From assembly GCA_028023455.1 (NCBI GenBank), contig JAQFVV010000042.1:7153922-7217921 (forward strand): a stretch of 64,000 bases of DNA, in the 5' to 3' direction. The notes beneath the pieces are model-generated. The model was given only the letters and a program-made list of their open reading frames with translations, did not search any database and was not told the DNA's origin. The DNA comes from Epiperipatus broadwayi (lineage: Eukaryota; Onychophora; Udeonychophora; Euonychophora; Peripatidae). How positions within the stretch are numbered: position 1 is the stretch's first letter; every line of letters starts with the position of its first letter. Made by a program: the position numbers and the translations under genes. This document shows, in pieces, positions 25,901-40,900 of the stretch.

Positions 25901-28900
25901 CGTCTTTTACCCCCTCCTCCATCCCATCTAAATTTTAAACCTTAAATATTGCATTGTGTGTGTATAACGATACTAGATATATATATGAATGTCTGTTGAA
26001 TATGCTGTATGTACACACACATTCCGATATCAGGTAAATATTAAATTAAATAATGCAATTTAAATGATTTATTAAATTTATAATATTAAAATTCCATCGT
26101 GTAAATACTTATTTATGTCAATTTATATATACAATATTTTCATATATAAAACTTAAAAAATCTGTTTACAACTTATAAAGTACAAAATAAATTCAGTTGG
26201 ATTAAAAATACAAATGTAGCATGTGCTGTTAATGCATCAATTTACCTGGGGATATTTCATTAGCGGACTAGAAAGACCCTGACTACGTCACGTTAGATGG
26301 ATCCGCAAGATAGGGAATAAGAAAAAGAAAAGGTATAAAGAGCAGAGTGTTCTTGTTCTAGAGAATTATTATCATTATATATTTTTAAAGAGTGTTCTTG
26401 TTCTGATGACTTAAAAGTGTACTTGTTGTGATCATTATAAATCTGAGCTCTGGCTTCTCTTTGCAAATTTTGGTCTGTGATATTACGTCATTTTAGTTAT
26501 CAAAAGTAAATCATCTTTGCTGTTTATATTACCATGACTGAGGAGTAAGGCGTGCACTATTCGCCTCTGGGGGAATGATCTAGGTGTGCCGAACTTCCCA
26601 CTTGCTCTAAAATGAACTGTTGATACTCTATAATCTACATTCTACTGCCTGATTAAAATGCTGCCATCAACCGAAATCTTAAAATAAACCACCAAAGAAA
26701 ACTGCTGCTGATAAATAAATGGGTCATAAAGGATTGCTCATCCATGTGAACATTCAACTGAATTCAAAAGGTAATTGGTACCCTAAATCTTTAAAGACTT
26801 TCACTCCTTAATCTAAAGCTATATCTCGTTTAAACAATCTGTATTTTCTTTATTTATAATTTCTCCTACTTATGTAAAACTCTGTTAAAGCTTTCTTTAT
26901 TGATATTTAAAATATATTAAAACTCTGTAACCATTTAAAATGTTAATTAACACATCTGATCCTTTCCTTGGCACCTTGGGTATCTATTTTATTATCATTT
27001 ATTTGTCTATGTATATGGTTTCATGCCTAGATAATTTCTGACCTGGCTCGCTAGTTTTATTAAATGTTATAATTAATAATCATCACCATAATGAGCAAAA
27101 TCATCACGATAATCTAATAATAATCTCATTTTGCACTGATAAGACGCTAGCTCAGGAATTATCCGTCTTTATTATGAAATAATCTATTTAATGGATGCAT
27201 TCTCATGATTTCCATATTATTACGCCTCCCTGTATTGAAATGTATTAAAATAAATTGTAGTAATTATAGAGATGCATCCAATGTTTGATATTGGTTAAGA
27301 ATGCGAGTGTACTACAATTTATTGCGGGCGGATTTATCAAATTAGCAATAGTAATAAGATAGAATTTCAAAATCTCTCTTTTACTAGTTGGTTTAAGCTG
27401 ATTTATTTATGCTCATAAACCAGTAATCATAATATTCGAGGGCTTTAAGTTAAATAACTTGTAAATGTGGGCCTTGGAAGTGAATCATCTCGTTTTAAGC
27501 AAATTTAAATAAATTTAACTATGTTCTGCCAGCGATATGTGTTATCGCCTAGCGATGCTATGTTCCCTTACAAAGCCATGGAAATTACAAGAGACGTATA
27601 TACAAATGTATCTTTTCATACAGTAGGGCATATTTAGAGGTGCTCACATGGGTAGCTAATCTCGTCATGTGATCAGGGAGTAACAGTGGCAAAGTCCCTT
27701 ACACCCGAACCTGCTTATATGACTGTTCTCGAAGAGTTCCAGGCACAAAGCCAGGCCGTGAGTTTTATATTTCCCATATGGCTTCACCGTATCACGGTTT
27801 ACTTTTCAATTATTAGATCGCATCTCTACGCATACCATCTCTCGTCTACTCATAATCTTCTTATTGTATACTTATGATTACATTTCCCAAGTATTCCATG
27901 TTAACTGTTCTCCAATAACAGGCCACTAGAATTAATTATACATATAAAACTTTAAGCGAATGTTCTGTTGTTAAGGTGGATAGATTCGTCGCCGCTAACT
28001 TTATTAACCGTTTTATCTCGTATTATGACTAATATGATTAATCTTGTAGGGATAAAATAACTCTTAGGTCGTTAATACCCAAAGGGCAGATTGAATAATT
28101 GAGGAATTACAAATGGAATGTTTCATATCATTTTAGGAATAGGTTACCGAACTCAAAATATGTAATCTAACTTTATTTATAATACTAAATATATAATGTT
28201 TTAATTATGTCTGTATCTGTATGCCTGTTCTTTAATGCTTTATGGCCATGGTATCTCACCTCGATAAGAAGTTAATACATAAAGGTTACACATTAGTAAA
28301 GTAATAATAACTTTAGGTTTTGTTAGTAAGAATCTCTTGCATCTCAATGACCCCCGAGCCTAAAAGATGTTTTACTAGTGTGATGACAGGTGCGTTGTCC
28401 CATAGTGGTAGTTTGTAAAATCGATCTACGAGGTTCGAACACAGCACCGCAGGCCCTGAACCTACCTGTTGTGCTGATCTTCAAATGTGGTGGTTGAATT
28501 GTGCAACAGATTAACGAGGCATATGAATTTGTGACCGTTACAATGTTTAGTAAAATACTTTTTCTTTCATTTTTAACTTTTGCTAATAAAATATCTTAAA
28601 TTAATAACATATTTCTAGTCTATCTATTTATTTATATGTTAAATATACTAGAACCACATATGCCCATATAACATCAATAAATATTTCATTAATTACAATC
28701 AGGATTACAATAAGGCAGGATAAAAAGATGGATATTTACTTCTCTATTCCTATCTAGGTCTTATAATTGTAAGCTATAAGAAATAGTGATATATGTATAT
28801 ACACAGTGTGTTCTAGTGAAAAGATGACTAATTCTCTCCCCAAGATTCCTGTAGCAGCATCTCTGATCAATGCATGTGTAATGTAGAAATATAATATAGT

Positions 28901-31900
28901 TATTCATCACAAAAATTTTAAGTGTAAGCACAACTAGATCAGGAGTAACAACATAATGTGACTGTGTTTCATGGCTTTGTTATTCCCGCCATCATGAAAC
29001 ATTGCAAACTGTTTTAAAACATTCACTGTCACACACAGTTTAAATCATTTCAATCGATTCAATAACAGTGATTGGTAAAGGAACAAAACACATAGTTATG
29101 ATAAAAACACATACTAGCATTAAAAATTTTTTATGGTGAATAGTTAACCTATAATATGTTGATTCAGAGTTGATGAAGAAGACAACTTAGAAAAAAAATC
29201 AGTCACCAGTCACTTTTCACTGGGATATACTGCATATGTGTATATAAATATATATAAAAGTTTTTAAATATTCTGTTATACAGCAAAGATTTTTCCAACA
29301 GGCTCTTAAAGAGATACAGTGAAGGAGAAAACTACTTTGAACAGTTTTTTATAGTTGCTTTACTGTCTAACTAAGAATAATAATGTAACCACTTGATAAA
29401 CAATATTGAATGTTTAATATAATTAATTATGGTATGATCACTTGCAAAAAAAAAAAAATAATAAACCTATTAAAAAAAATTTTAAGTTTACTCAACATGA
29501 ATTCAAACCCAAATTATAGTCCTGACAAGTCAAAGCAATGTATTGCCCTTCAGGTAAGTCATTCTACTTACATGATCTGGATCTAAGACTGTTAATTCCT
29601 TTTCTTCTGCTGCTTGCTCTTCTAATTCTTTTTTTACTTCTCCTTTTAAGGCTTCAGATAAGGAGGATCTTGCTTTCCATGATACCTTGTCTTCCTCGGG
29701 TTCAAAAATCTGATCAATTTCTGATGGTTCAGCTGGCAAAAAAACAAAACAAAACATAAAATGTGTGATTAATACAGTATTTTACACAAGCCCAATATAA
29801 ACCACTCTCCCCCTCAGGCTATGAATAAATAATCTGTTGATGTGAGTGCTTATTCCATTAATGAAATATACATTAAGCAATGCTAGTTTGATGTTTAATA
29901 CATAATATATAAAATATCTAAAACAAAAATTAATATTCAAAAGCAAATTGTTCTATTGTTTATACACAGAAATTAAAATATACAATATTTTCATGTTTGA
30001 TTTACTAGTAAATTTATAAAATAAAGAAGTTTAGCTGGCTCTAGAATAAAGTAATGTAAATTGGATTATTCCTATCTAAACAGTAAACTAAATATCATAT
30101 GATTTCCAATAATCTTTTTTTAAACTCATGATTATACATGGCATAAATTGAAAAATTGAAATTATAAATGCCTTCAAACTATAATAAAGATTAATTTTAA
30201 TTTCAAAATTTTTTACAAAAAAAAAAAAAATCTATTGAAATTAATTTTGAAGCATCTGTAAACTGCTAACTCTCAACCAGGAAGTGCTAATGTATTAAGT
30301 TAGTATCTAAATCAGGCCTGGCCAACCCAAATGCCTTCATGGGCCACTTTGGTCATGAGTTACTTTTTCACAAGCCACATAACATTATATCTACTTTCGT
30401 AGATGTAGCCAAGAAGACTTTGGGAGTTCCCTTCCTCCCTTTTCTGTATATTTAAATATTTTTAGTGAAGTGACCCCAAAAGAAAATTCTGGCTATGTCA
30501 AAGCCTATATTCCTACATGACTTTAAAAAATATGAATTCAAATAATTTCCATATAAAGCTATTATTTATTTTTTCTTAATGCATATAACAAATACAAAAC
30601 CAAATAAAACTAACTTAATGTAATATTTGTTTTTCTATTGTCTCAATTTTTAAAAATCTTTTTCTAATTGTTATTGTGCATCTTAACTGATTTAAATGAA
30701 TTTAATTATATTTTTAACCTCTCAAATGAAAATCTGTTTGCATTATCTTATTCGGGATATATTTCACAATTCTTTTTCAAAATAAACAAATCAAATATCA
30801 CATTCACTTGTAATTACATTTAATACACAAAGGACAATTTCAAGTATCTGTTGTGTTATTCTTTGCATAAAGCAATTTTTTTTGCGATATATTTGCTTTG
30901 TGAAACAATTTTCAGCTATAGCCACATGCACTGCAATGTTAATGCTCAAAAATTTTGATCACTCGAGAGTCACAATTGAACATCTATTGTCGAATATGAT
31001 AATACACAATTGTATTCCGAAATTTATTATTCAATCTATAAAATAAATTTTATAGATTAAAATATAAATCTGCTTTTAAAAATAAATAAATATATAATTA
31101 ATCTTTCACTATTAATTTTGTTACACCTGCTAGAAGTTTTTGAAAATGCCCAACCTTTCATTTCAGTATAAATATTTTATATTAAAAATAAATTAAATTT
31201 GTTTTTCTTTTAATTTAATTTAACAAATGAATAATATTCTAAAAAATCATATTTGACCTTTGAAAATATTGAAAAACTGAGATATAAATGAGACAAATGG
31301 TATATTATGTCACATAACAATGTGAAATTAAATCTCTCTTCAGAAAATAAACAAATTCTTTTTTATTTTTTAATGCAAACAAATGAATGTGGATTTATGA
31401 TAAATTTACCAAATTCTGCTTTAAAATCTGATGTTTGCTTTTATGATGATTACAATATTTGAAAAGATTCTAATACCATATCAATTCTGATAGGTAATGA
31501 TATTACACAATCAGTGTTACAAAAAGTATGGCCAAATCTATATTATAATTTTCTTTATTAACATTGTGGTCAAGTTTATCAACTTCTATTTTTAAAAATA
31601 AAATATAAATGGATAAAATCAAAGTGTATATGTATATTCTTATTATTTTAAATAATGATCAACCAATTAGTGCATAAAAATAATCAGAAATATTTAATAA
31701 ATAAATGAAAAATCATATACATTTTTATTCCAAAAATTTTGCATGAAAACAAGACTCCAAATGATGGAACAATTTGGAGGAGTTTGTTTTCTGTTGTTAA
31801 TAATAGAATAAAAATAGTTGATATTTGCCAACTATATAATACTGATTCCTCCAATTTTTTTTTTAATTAATAAAGCAATAAAAGCAGAACCACTGAAACT

Positions 31901-34900
31901 GTATTATTATTAAAAATCTCTATTAACATCAATTACAGTAATATAATACAACATAACCACATACATGTGAAAAAGATAAATGATCTCCAATATATGTATT
32001 TCATGCTTAACCAGCACTCATCATTTAGTCCAGATCACCATATCCCACAAATATATATATATAATCAGTGCTTAGTTTATATTAAGATAGTAAATCTTCA
32101 CATCTTAATAGACAGGCTTCAATATACTCCATCCTCCAACTCTTCAGCCATCCATACTATTGAAAATCTGATGATGGAACACCCAAATCCCGTTAATGCC
32201 ACTATTATTTTCATGCCTATGTTGCCTTTAAGTTAATCTGGCAGGATACAGGCTGAAATTTGCAATGCATTAAATAGGGCAAATTTATTTTATACATCTG
32301 GAGTCCAGATGCAATATAGAGGATTTATACAGACTTTCAAGCTACCTTCAGTCATCCATCTATATCTCATACAACCAACAAACATGATCACATACATGGG
32401 AAAAGGTAAATGATATCCAATATTGAAGCCTGTCCATTAAAGTGTGAAGATTTTCTATTTTAATATAAACTGAGCACTAATTATATATATGTGTGGGAGA
32501 CAGTGACCTGGACTAACTGATGAGTGCTGGTTCAGCATGAAATACATATATTGGAGATCATTTATCTATTTCACATGTGTAGTCATGTGTATTGTTGTTT
32601 GAGATAAAGTGGATGGCTGATGGGAGCTTTTTGAAAGTCTGTGTTCAAATCCCCCATATTACATCAGGACTCCAAATATATAAAATATACTTGTATTTAA
32701 TGGTAAAACAGTGATCTAAAGTGGCAGAACTACCACTCTATTTCTGAAGTAAATAAACTCTAGTTTTTAATGGAAATAAAGGAAGAAGAATTTAAAAATG
32801 ACAATCCGCAATAAGAATGGAGGAAAAAAAAAGCAAAAATTAAATAAAAAAAATTTATTTTGCTACATAAACATTCAGCAGGCTGTAAATTTTAATATGC
32901 ATTTTATTTTCTCTTCCATCATCTTTATTTGTGAACTAAATTGAACTGAGTGTATGATAAATTGAAATGAAGATCCCAAAAATATCACTGGATGCTCATT
33001 ACATGATCACCATCTCTTATGCTAGCATATTGTATGGAGAGTTTTGCCTGTTGGATGCTCATTAATTAAAAAGTATTGAGAGTTTGGACTTAATTGGTAT
33101 AATGAACATTTATTTAGCCTGACCAAAATATATGCACCTGTAACCTTAATCCTTAACCATTACATCAGTATAAATTGCAATTCAAATTGACTTACCTAAT
33201 TATGGTAAATGTAATATTTCTAAAATGATAACCATTGAAGTAGCCTTGCAATGTAATAGCTTAAAAATGTTTTCAGGTAACAAACATTTCTTATGCAAGT
33301 TTAGCATTTTTTAAAAATATCCAGCTGACAGTTGGTTGGTAAACAGGTACTATGATTAAGTTCTAGAATAATCTATGTTGGTCAAATGACTATATCATAT
33401 CGCACCACTGATGAAAAAAATGTTTTATATCATTGCTTTTAGATGAGAAATTTAAATAGCACTTAAAAGTAGAAAAGATCATTTCTCTACTCTGCTGCAA
33501 TTATAGAACAATCTGATATAACTTCCATTTGCTATTCTTCTTATGTAATTCATATTTTCAATTCAAAACATCTTAAATAATGAAAAGACATTAGTCTATT
33601 TATAATAATAGTTTGATTTTGTCAAACATAATTTTGGCCCATATCCTGGATATCACTTTATTCAATCAAGGAGTTGCAATCTGGAGCATCTTTTTTAAAG
33701 ACAAAAATAACTTCCATTGTCTAATCATAAAGAACTGAAAGCCATGTGGGTATGTGAAGCAGGAATGTAAGCTATCTAATATAATGTTCTAATATTAATG
33801 TCATCAAAATGGCTGAGTATATCATTTTTTTTCCCCCTTAACTGATGATGCATATCTTCTCTTATTAATGAATAATATTTCTGTAGTGTAATTTTTAAAA
33901 CACCATTTTCACGCAAAGTATGGACTGGTTTCATATGATCAAAAACATGTGAAAAAGATGTATGAACCCCAAGATACACATTTCATGCTGAACCAGCACT
34001 CATCAGTTGGCCAGGCCACAATCTCTTACACATATCTTTATCATTGTTCAGTATATATATATAGCAAATTACTACACTTTAACAGATAAGTGTCAAACAT
34101 GCTGCCCTCACAACTTTGATTCAAATCACTTAACAATAGTATATTAATAATTTTTATTAGTCATTCATTAGACTTTTCATGTTTTTAATCATATGTTTAT
34201 GATTATATCCCTCCACAAAATGTTAAAAGTGGATATTTCTGTGAGTTTATGCAGAAATGACGTCTCTAGCAATGGCAGAACACTATCTCCATCAGTACCA
34301 TTTTGACATGCTATACTAAATCTCATAATAGTATAAATGATTTTCATCTAATGTTTGAAACTACAATTTGGCCTTTCACATCTTATAAAGCATATATGAG
34401 AACATGTGAAGGAGAGATAATTGAATTACTACTTACTTTCTAGAATTTCTGCTGAGAATCAGAAATTCTCAATTAACATATGGCAAAGATTTAAATCTAA
34501 TATTATCATCAAATTCTTTACTTTCCAATTCAAAATTTGAGATTTCTTTATGTATATTTGAAGAATTATCATTAAATAATGAAGTTAAATAACTGGATAA
34601 ATAGTAGCCCAGTGAATATTTTAATTAGATGATAATGCAAAAATTATTCTGTAAAAGATTAATTTAAATTGAAATGCTGATTTTCAAAAACATAAACATA
34701 AGCTAAAAAGAGAAATAGGATGCATGGAAATTTATTATTACATGATTTGATTATTAAAGGACTTCGGTAAAAAAGATTGGAGAGATTTAGATATTGTTAA
34801 GAGTTTTAGAATATTAGTGATGTAGGGAGACAAATGATATTGTTCAAAAAGATGTGGGAAAAACTTTGTTAAGATACCATTATGCGTTTGAAAAAAAAAG

Positions 34901-37900
34901 GAGTGAGAGAATAGAGAAATGGGATACTATCAAGATGGTATAGTAGAGTAAAATTTAAACAAGCCCCTAAAGGATTGTTATAATGTTAAAATGTTTGTGA
35001 AAAAATAATGATATTAATTTTTTTTTAAATGTTTGGAACATGTTTATATAAGGCAATATATTTATTATAAAAGAGAGATAAAAAACAAACAAGTGAATTA
35101 ATTTACAATAAATATATTATTATATTAAATTTAAAAAAAAACAGGAATATATATATATTTTAAGCGTTAAAAAATTAATGTTGGAATAGAATTAATAAAA
35201 AAAGATATGTTTATAGTTAGAAAAAGAAATAAAATACAGTAGTAGTGTGAATCTTTTTATGTGTGTCAAACATTTATAAACATATATTAATTTACTGACA
35301 TGTCAGGCTATTTTTAGAAAAAATAATAGAATGTAATTATGGCAAAATTTTAATGAGACAAAATTAACACAGAATTTCATAAAGATGAACTCATAACTTG
35401 TCATAACTTTATATATAAAAATCAATATCCATTATTTATCAAGGAGATTTTTGTTATTGTATAGTGGATGCCAAATATTTTTTATCAGGTTCTTATTTCG
35501 TTGCATTTAATATATGAGGTGTAACAATTTAATTCCCAGAATGCATCTTTATATATACATGTGGAAATGTATTTTAGTGGTTATTGTTGCCTTCAAAATA
35601 ATTCCCTTGTTCATCTACACACTGATTATAATAATGTTTCCATTTCTGTAAATCATTTTCAGGAATACAGTTGAGCAGCTATGTTGGATGTCAGTTATAA
35701 TAGAAAATCTTCCATCCTTTCAGCGTAGGTTTTAATTTTGGAAATAACCAAAAAACACAAAGAACTAAGTTGGGTGAATAGGTAAGATGGTCTAGTTGTG
35801 TAACTGAGGTTTTGGCCAAAAATTCTCCCACAAATGAGCATACTATGACTTTGCAAACATTATCATTGTGAATGATTTAATTGACAGACCACAATTCAGG
35901 TATTTTTCTTTGAACAGAATCTCATAATCTCTGAAGTAAATAACATTGTTGGTTGACTGTTTGTCACTGGTCAATAAATTCTTGGCAGACTATTCCTTTG
36001 TGATCAAAGAAACCCACCAGTATGGTCTTAAATTGTGAATGTGATATGCATGCCCTTTTAAGACACAATTAATCTGGGGATTTCCATTACATGCTCTGAT
36101 GTTTTATTTCTGGGTCCATTGGAAGCACCAAGTTTCATCACCTCTAATTACTCTCAGAAACACATGTATATTTGAAGAAAGATCAGTTGCAACATCAAAC
36201 TGACGCTGGTTTTGTTCACCCATTAAGATCCAAGGCACAAACTTAGCAGAAATCTTTCTCATGCCCAATTCTTTATTTAAAATGAACCAGTTATCAAACT
36301 CAAACTTAATCATCTGTCAGACCATATTGCACCTCGCATTTTGTTAATATTAACATCAATCACAGTTGTTTTTGGCTATCCACTTCTGGGATCAGCCATC
36401 ACATCTTCTTGATCATCTTTGAACCTCTTCATACTACTCAAACACACTCAATTTCATCATAGCATCTTCACCATATGATACTTAAAACAGTTGTAATGAT
36501 TCATTAGCACATTTATAAATTTTCACACAAAATTTTATATTAATACGTTGCTCAAAATTTCAATCATCAATTTTTACAACAAAACACATGGATATTTATT
36601 AACTTCTCAATAGATAACTAACAATTACCTCTATCAACTTAAAATTTACATCCATGATAGCTTAAACATGTTTAAACATGAATACTTATGTGATTTTGAT
36701 ACAATTAGGTCACGGGTGACCCCATATGGCCATTTCGGAAATTGTCACATCTTGTACACTTTGGAATTACATGCATCAATCATTCTAATTCTTAAACTAT
36801 ATTATTTTATATAGTGCTATGTTTTTTATGTAATAGTAATATTAGCGATTAAGCCAATGCACATGCGCTTTAAAGATAAATTATAAATGAATACTCAATT
36901 TTTTCCAAACACGAGATATAGTATTTTAAAAAAATGGAATGAATCCACCCATTCTTTCGTTTATGTATGGGAAAATCTTAAGTGTGTGGAAATACTATAT
37001 CTTGGGTCTGGAAAAAATTGAGTATTCATTTATAATTTATCTTTAAAGCACATGTGCATTGGCTTAATCGCTAATATTACTAAAATTTATTTCAGAAAAT
37101 AATGACTAACAAGTACATGTAGTTGAGAAAAATAATAATATAATTATTTGTAGATTTTTTTAAACAACAAAAGATTTTAAAAGAGGCATTCCAAGTTCTT
37201 AACATTAACTTTTTTTTTTTAAGTTACACTTAAAAACTGATCATGAAGTCATTTTTCAAATCAATAAATTTTTGTTTTCTATTGAACTGAATGAAAAATT
37301 ATTTTTTTACATTTCTATGTCTTTCAAATTAGGCCATTTAAAAAAGTTTATAAATTGAGTTTATTTGTTGATGAAGTGCCTGGATGTAAAATAAATTCTG
37401 ATATGGTATCTCATGAGATACTAGATATGCAAATAATTATTTTGTATTCAAAAATTGAAAGTTTATAATTTATTTTCAAATGCTTTGATTAAATAAAATA
37501 TGACAATAATTATCTTGTTAACATTTTGCAGTTTTTTAATTCAATTAAATGTAAGAATGAATCAATAAAAAAAATAATAATTTGGAAAGCCATTTGGCAT
37601 TCATTATTTTTTTCCAAAGATTTTTCCATATTGCAAAAAAAAAAATCTAACATCATCTAAGCATTCAAAACTTTTTGAAGAACTTTTCCATGATTTAACC
37701 ATCAAACATTATTATTCATAAATAAACTCTTATACACTGAGTTTATCTAATTTAATAATTCTAAAAAAGTTCATTTATTTAAACATTGTAAATTGACCAA
37801 ATTTGTTTCAAAATTCATAACATCTTCCAATGATTTGAAATTGGCGTTTGGTGCATAAAACCTGCTAATGTGCAATGCAATAAAACCCAGAACTGATACT

Positions 37901-40900
37901 GTAAAAATATGACAAAACTACTTTTTTCTCTAATCATAATGACACCAGTTTTTGGAAAGAACTATTTTCATTTCAGCGAGTGCATTTATATCTGCTTGCA
38001 AATATCTTATTCCTTTTGCTGTTATTGCTAATGATGCTAATTGGTCAATTTTTCTTTCAAATTATTCCAACATAACAGTGAATAAAAATTGCTAAAACAG
38101 CTGATTCAGTTATGTCAGTACTTTCAAAATTAAATTATCAAAAGATTTTATATTTATATTTTCGCTGTTCTATTTTTGGCCACTACAAAGAATTTATTTT
38201 TCACTGTGTTTCTAGCCAAAGACATATTTTTTATTTTTGAAGAATTCTTTTCCATGTTATCAAAATTTTCTAAGAGAACTGTGGTGCATTTTAACCATGC
38301 CTTTTTAAATATATTTCCCAATTACTATTTGGGACAAAAAACTAGTAAGCAGCATATTTGAATGGTTGATAGTGACTAAATATTTCTGTTTCTATTTGCC
38401 CAAGTTATATTTTTTTTTATTCATTCTCACTTTTGTCAAGGAGCAATTTATATTTTGCCATATAATGTCATTTTATCGAAGATATTCTGCAACAACTATT
38501 CCAGAACATAAACATTGGAATTCTCTATTATTTGATTTCAGTCATTTTAGCTTTGTTTTCATTAGCCATATTAAGTATAACTATATACGAATTTATTCGA
38601 AAATAAAATCAAATTCCCTTTTTTTATAATTTCAAAAAATCAACATTTCATTATTTGATTCAATTAAATTACTTTATAGTTCACATAAACAACAAAAACT
38701 CACAGAAGAATTAAACACAATGCATGCATATAACATTTGAGAAATGCATATATAATGAGAAAGAGTTCAGAAATCCTAAACATGAATTATCAATAACACA
38801 TAGACTAATGTGAGGAAAAATCCTTTTTTCTCTCTTTGGTTTGCTTCTACTTTAATAATTAATCAAAAATTAATGAAATCCATCATGCCGTTCTTTCATA
38901 TAAATTATGAAAAATAATAAAAATCATATACAACAGCTATATATATTAATAATAATTATACTTAAAAAGTCTTTTTCAGCACATGGTTTCATGCCCTTTT
39001 CAAATGTTAATCATCTATTTTAACATAAACCAATGTGATGTGATGTGATGTGATGTACTGTGACTTCTCCTTAAATGGAGTCAGGAATCTCTCAGCAGCT
39101 ATGCCCAGAAAAACCTGTAAGCCACTTTACCTTCCTTTTCCATTGTCCACCCTAAGTTTACCCATAATCTGCTCCATCCCATTTCCACAACATAATCTTT
39201 GTTAACTCCATGACCTTCATATCTAAATCCCCCTTATCTTTTCCCAAACCTAGCATAAAAACCAATAACTCACTTTCTGTATAATCACTTTGTTCATATT
39301 TAACCTTCCATAACTTCATTATTTGTACCCTTTCTGCTTCCAAACATTTACAATGAAGTAACAAATGCCTAATATTTTCTATGCCTTCCTTACACAACTT
39401 GCAGACTAAATCACCCATATTTTTCCATTTACGTGTATATTCCCTTGTTGCTAAAGATCCCGTTCGAGCCTTAAACAATAAACTACTTTCCTTACTATTA
39501 TCATAAATTAACTCACACCCAATGTTCTGTTTACTTCTATATATATTTAAACTCGTTTTACTCTCCGTACTAGTTCTCCATCTCTCCAACTCCCTATTTT
39601 TTATTAGTGCATCTATTCTTCTATCCCACTCCTTCCCACTATAACACTCAACAATCCTCCTAACACAATCATCCCATCTTTTGTACAAGTATACTGACAT
39701 AACTTCTTTATCCAAATCTTCTGCATACCGCATTACCTTTCTCACCCATCTTGTTGCCTGCCCTCTACTTGTAACCCCATTAAATACTATTTTGGCTATG
39801 TGATGTGATGTGTGATGTATTTGGCTTCTCCTTAAACGAAGTCAAGAATATCTCAGCAACTATGCCCAGATAAACCTGTTAGCCACTTTATTTTCCATTC
39901 CCCACTCTAAGTCTTCCCATATTCTGCCCCATCCCATTTCCACAACATAATCTTTGTCAACTCTATGGCCTTTAAATCAAAATCCCCCTTATCTTTTCAC
40001 AAACCCAGCATAAAAACTACTAACTCACTTTCTGTATTGTCACTTTGTTCATACCTATTCTCCCATAACTTCATTATCTGTACCCTTTCTGCTTTCAAGC
40101 ATTTACATTCAATCAACAGATGCCTAATATTTTCTATACCTTCCTTACACAATTTGCACGCTAAATCACCCATAGTTTTCCATTTACATGTATATTCTCT
40201 TGTTGCTAAAGATCCCGTTCGAGCCTTAAACAATAAACTACTTTCCTTACTATTATCATAAATTAACTCGCTTCCAATATTCCATTTACTTCTATATATA
40301 TTTAAACTCTTCTTACCCTCCATACTACTTCTCCATCTCTCCAACTCCCTATTTTTTATTAATGCTTCTATTCTTTTATCCCATTCCTTACCACTATAAC
40401 ACTCAACAATCCTCCTAACACAATCATCCCACCTTTTATACAAGTATACCGATATAAATTCTTTATCCAAATCTTTTGCATACCGCATTACCTTTCTCAC
40501 CCATCTTGTTACCTGCCCTTTACTCATAACCCAATTAAACACTATTTTGGCTATTCTTTTACTATCCATAAACTGCAACCTACCAAACATTTTCATTTTA
40601 CTTTTTGCATCTCTCATATAGAAACTTGACCATCCCATTTCTCCTTGAATTGCCTCCTTTGCTGTCCACATCTCTGCATCTAATGCATGTCTTCCTACTT
40701 CCCTTTGTACTTTCTCTAAATAATCTAAAATCCTTTTACTAACACATAATGCATCATTACCATATGTTAACCCTGCTACTGCAACTCCCTTCCATACAAT
40801 TCTAGCTACATCATATTTATTATATGAAAATACTGTTAGTTTCTTTACCAAACCTTTTCTTTTCTTTGCTTCATTTACCAATTTTTTCTCCCATTCAACC

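Noticed and set aside
37950-38050. Stop-free minus-strand stretch with LAITAKGIRYLQADINAL
   Set aside because: It does not match any CCDC40 segment or transposase I recognise, and the reading breaks at once on both sides.
39031-39058. TGATG repeats considered as a stand-alone microsatellite or CRISPR-like array
   Set aside because: They are 5-bp units without spacers at the 3' end of LINE copies, present as the tail of each copy.
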